From Streptomyces cellulosae (GTDB taxonomy: Bacteria; Actinomycetota; Actinomycetes; Streptomycetales; Streptomycetaceae): 33,682 nucleotides of DNA. Numbering within the stretch: the stretch's first letter is position 1; every line of letters begins with the position of its first letter. Below, piece by piece: positions 1 through 8,398 of this stretch. The notes beneath the pieces are model-generated. The model was not told the origin of the DNA, searched no databases, and saw only the letters and a list, made by a program, of their open reading frames with translations. The stretch is from assembly GCA_014655195.1 (NCBI GenBank), contig BNBH01000050.1, positions 1-33,682 of the forward strand. Direction: 5' to 3'. Made by a program: the position numbers and the translations under genes.

Positions 1-199
1 GTCGGGCGTGAATGTCGCAATCCACACCGAACCCAGAAGGCCCTCACCCGTTCAAGCACCCAGCACGCGTGTCACCAACGTCCCGGGACAACACACCTAG
101 GGCCGCCCACTGACATGGAGCGGGGCAGCCGCCGGAGGGTGCTCCGGTCGTCCGGCGCGTGAGCGATGAATCCGGGCGGCGGATGGAGTCTGCTCTGTC

Positions 200-1054
200 A
201 TGACTGGTCACACCACCACCGTCAAAGCCAACGGGGTCACCTTGGGCGTCGAGTCGTTCGGTGACGACGACGCGCCGCTCGTCCTGCTCGTGGGAGGGAC
301 GACGATGCTCTCCTGGCCCGACGCGCTGTGCGAGCGCCTCGCCGCCGGCGGGCGCCGCGTCGTGCGCTACGACCTGCGGGACAGCGGCGCGTCGACGACG
401 CGCGACCCGGAGGCTCCCGCCTACACCCTGCGCGACCTCGCCGCCGACGCGGTGGCCCTCGCCGACGCGCTCGGCGGCCGGCCCGCGCACCTCGCCGGGA
501 TCGGCGTCGGCGGGATGGTCGCCCAGGTCGCCGCGCTCGACCACCCGGACGCCTTCTCGGCGCTCACGCTGGCCGGCACCCGCGCGGTCGCGCCCGGCCC
601 GCCCGACGACGACCTCCCCGACCACGACCAGGCGACGATGAGCCGGCTGTTCGGGCACCCGATGCCCGACTGGAGCGACCGCGAGGCGGTCGCGGACTTC
701 GCCGCCGCCGGGGCGGAGATCCTCGGCGACGACCCCGTCGCCGCACGCGCGGTCGCCGCGCGCATCTGGGACCGCACGCCCGGCACCGCACCGGCGGTCC
801 ACATGGCCAACCAACTGGGCATGGTGTTCTCCAGGCTTGACTGTTCACCCCGCTGGCGCGAGCGCCTGCCCGAGATCAAGCTCCCCACGCTCGTCGTCCA
901 CGGCCGCCGCGACCGGTTCTTCCCCGTCGGCAACGCCGAGGCGATCGCGCGCGAGATCCCCGGGGCACGGCTGCTCGTCCTCGAGGAGGCCGCCACGGCG
1001 ATCCCCGATACGGCGATCGACGAGATCACCGAGGCCATGCTCACGCTCGAATGA
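200..1054 (+). CDS. alpha/beta-hydrolase-fold protein, probable pseudoenzyme
   Basis: The 284-residue protein has the length and layout of RdmC-like alpha/beta hydrolases: an oxyanion-loop region near residues 31-36, a nucleophile-elbow strand at 98-106 and a late acid strand at 231-242. The acid position is kept as Asp238 in HGRRD. The nucleophile elbow reads AGIGVGG where relatives read GxSxGG, so residue 102 is Gly (codon ggc, one transition from the Ser codon agc). The usual GMGHDLP histidine loop reads EAATAIP, which puts Thr266 at the His position. Two of three triad residues are therefore missing while the reading frame is intact. It probably folds but is not an esterase; a binding or scaffold role is inference. 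The start follows a weak purine-rich site. It converges on the lipoprotein gene with a 10-bp gap. Confidence 0.85.
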   Translation: MTGHTTTVKANGVTLGVESFGDDDAPLVLLVGGTTMLSWPDALCERLAAGGRRVVRYDLRDSGASTTRDPEAPAYTLRDLAADAVALADALGGRPAHLAGIGVGGMVAQVAALDHPDAFSALTLAGTRAVAPGPPDDDLPDHDQATMSRLFGHPMPDWSDREAVADFAAAGAEILGDDPVAARAVAARIWDRTPGTAPAVHMANQLGMVFSRLDCSPRWRERLPEIKLPTLVVHGRRDRFFPVGNAEAIAREIPGARLLVLEEAATAIPDTAIDEITEAMLTLE

Positions 1055-1064
1055 AGGACGCCAC

Positions 1065-1574
1065 TCACACCTTCTTCCGGGGATTCGTCGCATCGAACAC
1101 GAGAGTGTTCTTCTGGAAGTCGATGTGGAAGGTCCCGGCGTAACGACCTTCGGTGACGGTCGCGGTGAACTCATCACTGGCCTTCCAATCCGCCTGGGCG
1201 GGAACGTACGGTCGAATGCCGGCCAGCACGGCTGGACCTTCAGAAGCGCCCTGCCAGGTGTACTCGCTCCGCAGCCGCCGGGTGTCGGACGCGGTCAGCC
1301 GGACCATCCCGGAGAACCGGAAGTCCGTGGGCCCCGGCAACGCGGCCCTGGCGTCACCCAACAGCTCACCCGTCCACACGACCTCTTCGACGGTGCCCAG
1401 TTCGGGAAAGTACTGCCGGATGACCTTCGCGTCCCGCCGGACGTCCTGCTCCGGCGTCGAACCGGCATGCGTGCCACACCCCGCGACCAGCGCACCGGTG
1501 AGTACAAGGCACAGCGAGGCTGCGACGCGGAGAAGCGCCGGCCCCCATGGGGCCGGCCTCACAGCGGAAGCCAT
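1065..1574 (-). CDS. secreted lipoprotein of unknown function
   Basis: The 169-residue product starts MASAVRPAPW, then has a hydrophobic h-region and a lipobox ending VAGC with the lipidated Cys at residue 33. It should be exported and anchored on the outer face of the membrane. The mature part (about 137 residues) is polar and mixed alpha/beta in character, and I do not recognise a family. The start is chosen because it puts the signal peptide at the N terminus; the open frame runs upstream to 1994 but that part is a shadow of the membrane-protein gene. It overlaps the upstream gene by 16 bp, so the two are translationally coupled. Its place at the distal end of the toxin/immunity island suggests an envelope-located immunity or accessory role, which is inference only. 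Confidence 0.75.
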   Translation of the reverse strand: MASAVRPAPWGPALLRVAASLCLVLTGALVAGCGTHAGSTPEQDVRRDAKVIRQYFPELGTVEEVVWTGELLGDARAALPGPTDFRFSGMVRLTASDTRRLRSEYTWQGASEGPAVLAGIRPYVPAQADWKASDEFTATVTEGRYAGTFHIDFQKNTLVFDATNPRKKV

Positions 1575-1957
1575 GTGGGCCACCAGGGCGGAACATTGTC
1601 CGGTGGACAGGTAGAGACGGGGTAGCCGTCGGGCGCGCGCCAGAACGCCATGAAGGGCCAGAGAAGCAGGATGCCCGTCGCGGTGGTCAGGAGGAACGGA
1701 GTCAGCAGCCGACGCCGGCCGGTGGCCCAGCGCATCAGAGCCCACACGGACGTCGACACGGTGGCCATGACCATCGATGCGACTACGAGACTTCCGAGGT
1801 TGGCCGACGCGTTGACCCCGATGTCGCAGTCGACCCACGCGCTGTTGAGGAGGACGGACGCCACGAAGCCGGACGAAAGGAACACCGCCCAACCGACCAG
1901 CCAACTGGCCGCGCTGTACGGCTGTTCGCCTCTGAGCGGTTGCGGGGACGACCGCAT
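1559..1957 (-). CDS. small integral membrane protein
   Basis: The 132-residue protein has three likely membrane segments: about residues 17-40 (WLVGWAVFLSSGFVASVLL), 52-75 (LGSLVVASMVMATVSTSVW) and 84-107 (LTPFLLTTATGILLLWPF). A Cys/Pro/Trp-rich tail follows. I do not recognise the family. It forms a two-gene unit with the downstream lipoprotein (16-bp overlap), so the pair probably acts together at the membrane. The ATG at 1957 follows a modest GAAGGG site about 10 bp upstream. The sequence just upstream (1966-1991) recurs with three mismatches at 12629-12654, at the edge of an orphan RHS fragment. That links this pair to the toxin cassettes. Confidence 0.7.
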   Translation of the reverse strand: MRSSPQPLRGEQPYSAASWLVGWAVFLSSGFVASVLLNSAWVDCDIGVNASANLGSLVVASMVMATVSTSVWALMRWATGRRRLLTPFLLTTATGILLLWPFMAFWRAPDGYPVSTCPPDNVPPWWPTWLPL

Positions 1958-2121
1958 TGTGTGGAGACCCTTCGACGCAGGGAAGGTGTAACACTCACGC
2001 GTTTCCTACCACATGGTGTGATCCGCGACAGGGCCCGGACTAGGAAATCGGCGCGAAGAAGGGATTTTGAGGGGCGTAGTTACGGGACCACACCGATGGC
2101 AGAGAGACCGGGAGCAGTTGT

Positions 2122-2557
2122 TCACCAGGAGGCAGACACCTGCCGTTTCACGTGCGTGGTGAGCACGCGTCATTCATGGGTCAGGGTCCGAACATTCCGG
2201 CGTACGGATCCGGCTCGCCCGTCCAGGGGTCCAGTCCGGCTTCCCACATGCGTTCTTCCTCGTGCCGGTTCAGGAAAGCCGCTGACTCCCGTCCCCAGAG
2301 TGAGAGATCACCGAGAGGGCACTCGTCGAAGCCACCCCGCAGGACGCGCACGAGGAACTGCACCATCCCGCAGTCGTAACGACGCCACAGACCGTCGCCC
2401 CGGTTGTACACCAGGACGGGCCACCTGCCCGGGTCCTCGTCCGAGGCATCCCAGCAGAGAAGGTCGGCGCTCGCGTCTCCACCCCAGGCGATCAGCTCAG
2501 GGCGGGCCTCCGCGAGCTCGGGGGCCTTCCGTACCCATGACCAAGCCTCCCGGGCCA
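2122..2557. repeat. direct repeat copy 1 (SUKH gene 3' part plus downstream flank)
   Basis: This stretch is a near-identical direct repeat of about 12969-13407, in the same orientation and about 10.85 kb away. It covers the last 125 codons of the SUKH gene and about 60 bp beyond its stop codon. Differences seen by eye are scattered substitutions and a 5-bp tcagg duplication after the stop in the second copy. Confidence 0.85.
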
Positions 2558-2795
2558 TCTCGGTCTCGTTGGCCATGTCGGAGTTCTCCGTCACCGTGCC
2601 TTCGGGCTCCGGTTTCAGGACCGCCAGGTACCTCTCGATCGAGCCGTACCCGTAGACGTCGATGAACCGACAGTAGTCGGAGGGGAACTGCTTGCCCCAG
2701 GACCGGCCGAACTGATCCCAGTCGACCGACGCGTTGCTCGGTGCCGTGGGCGGCATCGCCTGTCGCAGCGCCTCCAGCTCGTCTTCCCCGGTCAT
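2181..2795 (-). CDS. SUKH (SMI1/KNR4-like) immunity-type protein
   Basis: The 204-residue protein fits the SUKH superfamily. It has an early W-x-FPSDYCRFIDVYGYGSIE segment (about residues 33-54, the region around the conserved Gly-rich turn after helix 1), a Trp-rich middle (LIAWGGDASADLLCWD at 101-116, VLVYNRGDGLWRRY at 127-140) and a C-terminal helix. Family knowledge: SUKH proteins commonly neutralise nuclease and deaminase toxins of polymorphic toxin systems. The ATG at 2795 has a near-perfect GAGGAGG ribosome site six bases upstream, which rules out the longer frame starting at 3020. No toxin tip adjoins it, so it is an orphan immunity gene. A truncated duplicate lies at 13031-13408. Confidence 0.85.
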   Translation of the reverse strand: MTGEDELEALRQAMPPTAPSNASVDWDQFGRSWGKQFPSDYCRFIDVYGYGSIERYLAVLKPEPEGTVTENSDMANETEMAREAWSWVRKAPELAEARPELIAWGGDASADLLCWDASDEDPGRWPVLVYNRGDGLWRRYDCGMVQFLVRVLRGGFDECPLGDLSLWGRESAAFLNRHEEERMWEAGLDPWTGEPDPYAGMFGP

Positions 2796-3080
2796 GTCTG
2801 CCTCCTCAGGGTGAGCATCATGGCATCCCTCCCGACAGGCACTTGACGACCTGCGTTGTGGTCCCGACCACGGTCCGCAGAGCCCTGGTTTCGTGCGCTT
2901 ACCTCGGGGCGCCGCATGCGTTCCGCCGCTCCGACAGGCAGGGGGCCTACTGTAGGAAGTCCCGGCCCGGATGGGGCGCCGACACCGGCTCGGCGACATG
3001 GGCCGCGCCTCCGCCCCCAAGCGCCGCGAACTGCGCAGGCGCCGGATCCTCCCCGTGACCTCCCGCAGAGGCGCCCCGAA

Positions 3081-3851
3081 TCATGACGGTTCAAAAGGCA
3101 GCGGTCCGGCATCCAGTGACTCGGTGTATCCCAGGGACCACCGTCCGGGGACGGTCTCGCAGATCGCCTCCAGATCCGCCCGGGTCCGGCCCCGGACGTG
3201 CAACCAGCTGTGGGCGTCCAAGCCGTCCAGGCGTAGCAACTGCCCCGGGGCGGAGAACCAACGCACTGGAAAGTCCTCCGGCCCCGTCCACATCGGGTAG
3301 TCGGGCAGGGCGACGCGCTGGAAGCGTTCGGGAACTGCCTCAAGCAGGTCCGCCGGCAGCTCACACGCGTTGTACAGCCGACCTCCACCGCCGAACAGCG
3401 CCTCGCTCAGTACGAGCTCGGCGCAGGCAAGGGATACCCGGTCCAAGAACGGCACCCAGCCGTGCCGCGCCTGGACGAACACCGGCGGATCGTCCTGATC
3501 AAGGTCGCCCAGACGCACACCCCAGAAGGCACAGCCCTGATTCTCGCTACGGAACACAAGGACACCGCCGCACTGGTCATGCACGAAGATCTCTGCGGGG
3601 GGCAGCAGTGGATCCTGGTTGGCGACCAGACTGGACCGCAAGCCCAGAAGCATGTAAACCTCGCGCAGCGCGGCCGGCAGGGAGCAGCCGAATGTCGCCT
3701 CGGCCCGCGCCAGTTCCGCTGCTGGCGTGCCGTCGTCCTCGGTCAGCGGCTCGTCCCAGGCAGCGGCGAAACCGCGGATGAATGCCCACGCCCGCCCCCG
3801 GTCCGGGACTCCGTCGTCAAAAGCCTGGGCCACGTCGGACACGTCAGTCAT
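3081..3851 (-). CDS. SUKH/SMI1-KNR4-family protein, orphan immunity candidate
   Basis: The 256-residue protein has the N-terminal SUKH signature in EATFGCSLPAALREVYMLLG (about residues 51-70): a polar helix, a Leu-Pro pair and the Ile/Leu-Gly end. Later segments include LVFRSENQGCAFWGV (about 98-112), a typical SUKH core strand pair. The C-terminal 100 residues are an extension beyond the minimal domain. It is not closely similar to the neighbouring SUKH gene, so it is a separate acquisition rather than a duplicate. The gene is intact, and no toxin tip lies next to it. It probably protects against a non-self or lost toxin, as orphan immunity genes in such islands do (inference). The start has only a weak ribosome site. 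Confidence 0.8.
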   Translation of the reverse strand: MTDVSDVAQAFDDGVPDRGRAWAFIRGFAAAWDEPLTEDDGTPAAELARAEATFGCSLPAALREVYMLLGLRSSLVANQDPLLPPAEIFVHDQCGGVLVFRSENQGCAFWGVRLGDLDQDDPPVFVQARHGWVPFLDRVSLACAELVLSEALFGGGGRLYNACELPADLLEAVPERFQRVALPDYPMWTGPEDFPVRWFSAPGQLLRLDGLDAHSWLHVRGRTRADLEAICETVPGRWSLGYTESLDAGPLPFEPS

Positions 3852-4392
3852 GCCGCGAACCGTACCGGAAGCACACCTTGCATCACCCAGAAACGATCAG
3901 GCAGTGAAAGCAGCGGTCCTTGGGCCAGTCACGCCCTGGTGGCTCCCCCCGGGGGGCAAGAACGAATCCAACGAGCGTCGCCGACCGCCGGAAGGGCGCC
4001 GGGGCACCACCCGCTTCCGCAGACCCCCACGGGTTGCCCCGAAGGCCAGGCGCGGCCGCGCACATCGGAGGCCGCGATGCTTGACACGAAGGTGGGGGCG
4101 AGCAGGCGCTGCACCGCGTTCGTGCAGGACGGCGGCGTGATTGTGCTGGGTGTGCAGGGCTGTCGGCGGTGATCACGGCTCCGTCCAGGCCGATGCCGGC
4201 GTTGCCTCGAACGTCGCGGAGCCCTCACCGACCTGGCTGTCGGTGGGGTTCCGTCGCGCCCTTACTGGATTTCGTTCCAGCGGTGTGGACGTCAGCTCCG
4301 TGTCTACTCCTCGTCGTCGCTACCCGAACTCACCCCCATACGTGCCATGACAAGGACTGGCAAGTCGATGTCTGCTGCGGAAACGCCCATGA
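3852..4392. other. gene-free stretch, degenerate sequence
   Basis: No frame here has both a credible start and recognisable protein similarity. Its right edge runs into the ISL3 transposase remnant at 4393, so part of it may be decayed transposon sequence. On the minus strand about 4220-3990 a frame reads LRDVRGNAGIGLDGAVITAD and then turns into low-complexity Ala/Pro/Arg text. I cannot assign it. Confidence 0.4.
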
Positions 4393-4773
4393 CTCGCCCG
4401 CTACCTGCTCACCCGCCCCGACCGCCTAAAGGACCACCAGCGGGAACGTGTCGAGGCCGCCCGCACCGCCTGCCATGAGATGACCGCTCTGGCCGACCTC
4501 ATCCACCACTTCGTCGTGCTGCTGGATCCCGCCGACGGCAATGCCACTCTCCTGAGCACCTGGATCACCTCGGCCCAGGCCGAGGACCTGCCCCACCTGC
4601 ATGCCTTCACTCGGGGCCTCGAGAAGGACCGCGCCGCAGTCGACGCCGCCCCCACCCTGCCGCACCACAACGGCGGTACCGAAGGCGTCAACAACAAAAC
4701 CAAGCTGATCAAGCGCCAGATGTACGGCCGCGCGAGCTTCCCTCCCCTCCGCCACCGGATCCTCCTGGGCTGA
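4393..4773 (+). pseudogene. ISL3-family transposase, C-terminal remnant
   Basis: The open frame begins right after a stop at 4390-4392 with no start codon and reads LARYLLTRPDRLKDHQ at its N end. This matches the part just before the end of the ISL3 DDE domain. Next come an AEDLPHLHAFTRGLEKDRAAV helix, then GGTEGVNNKTKLIKRQMYGRASF and a LLRHRILL-like end, which is the diagnostic ISL3 C-terminal block with its catalytic Glu in the TEGVNNKTK motif. About 126 of roughly 400-500 residues remain. The N-terminal zinc-binding domain, helix-turn-helix and first two catalytic Asp residues are missing, so it is dead. It is the left edge of the IS graveyard. Confidence 0.8.
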
Positions 4774-4898
4774 CGACACCCTCCGTCACCACCGACTACG
4801 GAACAGACCCAATCGTTCGGTGCAACTCCCGATCATGAGATTGCATTGATGACCAATGAAACGTAACTGAGCAGGACGCTGCCGAGTCGGCAGCGGCT

Positions 4899-5103
4899 GT
4901 GTCGGCGAAGGCCGTGGACGACCAGTCGATCGACGAGCTGGTGAGCCGCGCCCAGGCCGAGGGCCTGCAGTTGACCGGCGAGGGCGGGCTGTTGCAGCAG
5001 CTGGCCAAGCGGCTGCTGGAGTCCGCGCTGGAGGGCGAGATCACCGACCACCTCGGATATGCCCAACGCGATCCGACGGGCAAGAACGGCGGCAACTCGC
5101 GAT
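4899..5103 (+). pseudogene. IS256-family transposase, N-terminal remnant
   Basis: From a GTG at 4899 the frame reads AKAVDDQSIDELVSRAQAEG, then GGLLQQLAKRLLESALEGEI and TDHLGYAQRDPTGKNGGNSR. This is the standard N-terminal block of IS256-family (Mutator-like) transposases. It stops matching at GNSR (about 5103), where relatives continue with NGTRAKT and the rest of about 400 residues. The next 36 bp belong to the same transposase family but on the opposite strand. All catalytic residues are lost. Confidence 0.8.
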
Positions 5104-5139
5104 GGTCAGGCCCTTCGCGGCCAGCGACATCACCATCTC
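5104..5139 (-). mobile_element. inverted internal fragment of IS256-family transposase
   Basis: Read on the minus strand these 36 bp encode EMVMSLAAKGLT. That is an internal IS256-family motif, normally some 70 residues downstream of GKNGGNSR on the same strand. Here it is inverted relative to the IS256 N-terminal piece, and the junction falls at tcgcga. On the other side it is fused in frame to the truncated IS5 transposase. Confidence 0.65.
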
Positions 5140-5855
5140 CTTCTTGAACTTGCGGTGTGGTGGTGTGATCACCCGTCCGCCGGTCTGGGCGCCCAGGCCC
5201 TGGTAGCCGGCGTCGGCGAGGATCTCCACCGCGGGTCCGTCGGCCAGGATCGCGACCAGCCCTAACTGGCGGGCGTGGGTGGTGTCCGCGCAGCTGCCGG
5301 GTTTGGTGGGGCTGCAGAAGAGCAGGCGTCCGTCGTCGTCTGTGACGACCATGGTCTTGACCGCGTTCTGCTTGTTCTTGCCGGGGATGAATTGTCCCGG
5401 TCATTGTGCCCGGCTGCTGGCCGGCGGACCCGGATCTCGGTGCCGTCGATGATGCCGGTCTTCCCGTCGGTACCGAGGTGGTCGATGACCTTGGCCAGGG
5501 TCCGCAGCCGCACACCCTGGCTGATGGTGCACCCTCGCTCGGCGAGCAAGGGCCGCACCTCTGCGATGGCCCGAGTGATGGTGGAGCGGTCCACACCGAA
5601 CCAGCAGGCGAGCACATGGTGCGTGGTGGCATGCCGGAGGTGCTCGAGCGTGGCCAGGAACCGGTCGACAAACACCAACCGGTGCTTCGCACCCGCGCCC
5701 ACAGCCCGCTTCCGCGGCCGGGACGCAAGCCTGGCCTGGTGCCGGTCGTGCCACAACGGGCCAAGCTCAGCCACAAGTTCAGCGATCACGTCGGCCGACA
5801 GGCCCGTGATCCTCCGGTCGCTGGTGATCGCTGCGCGAGACGCGTTCCCCACCAC
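5140..5855 (-). pseudogene. IS5-family transposase, frameshifted and 3'-truncated
   Basis: The first frame (5855 to about 5395) has an HTH-containing N-terminal region (LACWFGVDRSTITRAI at about residues 84-99) and the first catalytic Asp in IIDGTEIRV. A one-base deletion near 5390-5398 (an aaattc-type run reduced to aattc) moves the rest to another frame. That frame reads IPGKNKQNAVKTMVVTDDDG and then carries the second catalytic Asp in ILADAGYQGLG. The sequence ends at PPHRKFKK, before the catalytic Glu block RVEHGIAHLK, and is joined to the inverted IS256 scrap. Two lesions make it inactive. No clean terminal inverted repeats or target duplication were found around it. Confidence 0.8.
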
Positions 5856-5988
5856 ACAACCATGATCAACGGTCAGAAGCTCGACGCCTCACCGCCTACC
5901 GTGCACGAGCTCGTTAGACGATGCTCATGCTCGGACAGACGGCGTAACGACCCTCGGCGATCTTCCACCCGCCGACCGACGACTGGAG

Positions 5989-6378
5989 TCAGCGGTAGTA
6001 CTTACGTCGTAGATCTGCCTCGAACTGCATGTGAGGGCCCGCGTAGCTCGCGAATCGCTCCCAGAGTTCAGGGAACCCCAGCAGAAGATCCGTAATGCGA
6101 ATGCTGACGAGTTCGATCACCTGAGGGCGTCCCGATCCCAGGAGTGTCTCTATCAAACGGGCCGAGCGAACGATGGTCTCCTCCGCCCATTTTTCCAGGG
6201 CGGGACGGAACACGGGGTGGATAAATCCGTAACTCAGCATGGAATACATGCCGGGATCGGAGCACTCGCCGTTCGTGAGCTCCAATTCCTCCTGTTCAAG
6301 CTCAGTGATGAAGGGGCGGGCCTCCGGGACATGTTCCCAGATGCTCTGTCGCACGAACTCGCTGTCCGTATTATTCAT
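5989..6378 (-). CDS. putative immunity protein, DUF7674-like, for orphan tip 2
   Basis: This 129-residue, mostly helical acidic protein directly follows an RHS toxin tip on the same strand (113 bp after the toxin stop). Its layout (a short N-terminal helix, an E-rich ELEQEELEL stretch, two long helices, and a C-terminal FASYAGPHMQFEADLRR segment) resembles DUF7674-type proteins, which I associate with polymorphic-toxin immunity. This is a recollection of the family pattern and has not been searched. I start it at the ATG at 6378 (MNNTDSEF), but the only purine-rich site (AGGA) is unusually close. The in-frame ATG at 6444 would add 22 residues. The gene looks more AT-rich than the Streptomyces backbone, consistent with import together with its toxin tip. 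Confidence 0.65.
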   Translation of the reverse strand: MNNTDSEFVRQSIWEHVPEARPFITELEQEELELTNGECSDPGMYSMLSYGFIHPVFRPALEKWAEETIVRSARLIETLLGSGRPQVIELVSIRITDLLLGFPELWERFASYAGPHMQFEADLRRKYYR

Positions 6379-6419
6379 TTCCTGTATCCGTGATGGGTTG
6401 ATGGGACGAACGGGTGAGC

Positions 6420-6452
6420 CCAGGGGGATGCGAACGCATCGCAACCCCCTGG
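6420..6452. promoter_or_regulatory. hairpin between orphan tip 2 and its immunity gene
   Basis: An 8-bp outer stem (ccaggggg/ccccctgg) encloses an inner atgcg/cgcat stem with a five-base bulge. It lies in the toxin-immunity gap, just upstream of the chosen immunity start. There is no T-run on the minus strand, so it looks like an attenuator or RNA-stability element rather than a terminator (inference). Confidence 0.4.
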
Positions 6453-6491
6453 ACTCCGGACGTCACACAGGTGCGGGTTCCTGCTGTGATG

Positions 6492-7533
6492 TCAGGCGAT
6501 GCTCGGCTGGTACTGGGGATCAGCGACCCCGAAGGGGTCCACTATGTCCTTGAACATCTCCCAGGCGCCTTGTCCCCACCCATACGTTCTGACGTATGAC
6601 GGAGCCTGACCGATAGTGAGAACCCCGCCTGCCACGCCCAGGATACGCGGCATCTTCGGTTTGTTCGTCAGTCGGGGGGCCTTGAACCCGCGTGGATCCT
6701 CATAAAATTGTCCACCTGTCACCGATGCCATGGAAGCGGACTCGGCGGTGCGCTTGAGTGCTGACTGCACTGCCTTGCCGATTTCCGGGTTGTCGTTGAT
6801 CAACTGCGCGATCTTGCCTGTCGAGTCAGGCGTGTCGAACGCATCCCAGATCGCCTTGGCCTCGGCCAAGGCGATCTTCCGGTCGGCGGCGCTCAGCAGC
6901 GTGTTCTTGCTCTTACGGTCTTCTTCGCGCAGCTTCTGCAGCTGCCGGAGCGAACCGGCAGCATCGGCCAGATGCCAGAGCTCCTTGGTCGGCTGACCGG
7001 TCCTGAGCTCGTTGACAACGGCCTCGCTCACCTTTCCGGTTCCGACGGCGGGGACGCTGCCGGCCTTTATGTAGAGCTCCGTGGTGAGCACTTTTTGCAA
7101 ATCGGGGTTCTGCACCGTGGGGGCGACCGCCGCTATCGGGCACGGCCCGATGAAGCCCGGCGTCCCGCAGCCACCGGTGGGGGTCGTGTTGCTACCGCCA
7201 TCAATCGGCGCGGGCATGTGGCCGTCGAGCTCCACGTTGCTGACGGGGTTGCCTCCGGTGAACGCGTACCGATTGCCGGTGTACGGGTCCGTCCCGAGGC
7301 CCATGTCGGCGAGGGCGCCGTTGTACATGTCTCGGGTGGTGAAGCGGTTCAGGCCCGGGTCGTAGTCGCGGAAGCCCATGTCGTAGGTGCCGGACTGAGC
7401 GTCCCAGCGCTTGGAGTTGTAGCGGTAGGGGTTGTAGTTCTCCTTGGTGGGGTCGGTGGCATCGGGCTTGTCGATGCCGGTGAACTCGGACTCGTCGTTG
7501 GATCCGTAGGCGGTATAGCCGTAGGTGGTCTTA
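6492..7533 (-). pseudogene. orphan RHS tip 2: RHS core 3' end plus unknown C-terminal toxin domain
   Basis: The fragment starts at TYGYTAYGSNDESEFTGIDK and carries the end of the RHS core (YNPYRYNSKRWDAQSGTYDM, the PGLNRFTTRDMYNG motif, YTGNRYAFTGGNP). It matches the same part of the large RHS gene and ends at DGH (about 7215). The following 240 residues are unrelated to the other tips: a Cys/Pro/Gly linker, a helical region (about 7080-6760, rich in Leu, Glu, Lys and Arg) and a C-terminal section with GVAGGVLTIGQAPSYVRTYG and a WGQGAWEMFKDIVDPFG end. I do not recognise the toxin class. It has no start codon, promoter or signal peptide of its own, and the 5' side is cut by an IS5-family element. 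It can be expressed only by recombination onto an RHS gene or by read-through. Confidence 0.75.
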
Positions 7534-8398
7534 GACCGTGTCCTACGTGGTGAGGCGTCGTTGTTTCGTTCATGGGGCGGGGTACGTGGAGTTGGATTGT
7601 TCCGGACGGGTTGTGGGAGATCGCGAAGCCGCTGATCCCGCCGTCGAAGGTGCGGCCGCAGGGCGGCGGAACACAGGACACGCCTGATGAGACGCTGTTC
7701 GCCGCGATCATCTACGTCCTGGTGTCCGGCTGCGCCTGGCGGGCGTTGCCGCCCTGCTTCGGCGTCTCGAAGTCGACCGCCCATCGGCGGTTCCTCATCT
7801 GGTCGAGAGCCGGTGTCTGGGGCCGGCTGCACGAAGCCGTGCTGCACCGGCTCGACGACGCCGGCCTCATCGACGTCACCCGCGTCGTCCTCGACACCGC
7901 CCACGTGAGGGCGAAAAGGGGGGCGAACACACAGGTCCGAGCCCCGTGGACCGGGGCAAGCCGGGTTCCAAGATGCACATCCTGTCGGACACGAACGGCC
8001 TGCCCCTCCTCGTCGGAGTCTCCGCCGGCAACACCCACGACAGCGAAGGACTGAAGCCGATGGTGGAGGGTCACCAAACGAGACACGACCCCCACAACGG
8101 CCGGTACTTCAAGCCGCAACGCCTGCACGCCGACAAAGCCTACGACCGGGCCGACCTGCGCAGATGGCTCCGCGGCAAGCGGATCGGCGTGCGCATCGCC
8201 CGCAAGGGCATCGAGTCCAGCGAACGATTAGGGCGCCGCCGCTGGGTCATCGAACGGACGATGTCCTGGCTGTCCGGCTACCGCCGCCTGAGTCCTCGCT
8301 ACGAACGCGATCCCCGCAACTACCTGGCCTTTCTCGGACTCGCCGCCACCCTGTGCTGCTACAAGCGGCTCGTCCGCCTCACCACGTAGGACACGGTC
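7534..8398 (+). mobile_element. complete IS5-family insertion sequence (about 865 bp)
   Basis: The ends form a perfect 21-bp inverted repeat beginning GACCGTGTCCTACGTGGTGAG, with TTA on both outer flanks (7531-7533 and 8399-8401) as the likely 3-bp target duplication. A 2-bp TA duplication with the ends shifted by one base is also possible. The element encodes one transposase across two overlapping frames and lies exactly where RHS homology of orphan tip 2 ends. Confidence 0.85.
7572..8389 (+). CDS. IS5-family transposase made by -1 frameshift (orfA/orfB)
   Basis: OrfA (7572-8054) begins MGRGTWSWIVPDGLWEI and contains the helix-turn-helix region and the first catalytic Asp in VVLDTAHVRAK. 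OrfB (open through 7946-8389) carries the second Asp in HADKAYDRADLR and the Glu in RRWVIERTMSWL. The frames join at an A4G6 run (7914-7923). Slipping back one base on the Gs yields RAKRGGEHTGPSP, matching the uninterrupted protein of relatives. IS427-type IS5 elements are known to use such programmed frameshifting, so this is probably a functional gene and not a broken one. The full product would be about 272 residues with all three DDE residues. The stop codon lies inside the right inverted repeat. Confidence 0.8.

Noticed and set aside
44..814. 256-codon minus-strand frame over the hydrolase gene
   Set aside because: It is Arg/Gly/Ala/Val-rich shadow text; the plus strand carries the recognisable fold.
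6492..7904. 470-codon frame as an intact toxin gene
   Set aside because: The first 125 codons are antisense to the IS5-family transposase; the real RHS part starts at 7533.
7572..8389. IS5-family transposase as a dead gene because of two frames
   Set aside because: The join is at an A4G6 slip site, all DDE residues are present and the element ends are intact, so programmed frameshifting explains it better than mutation.
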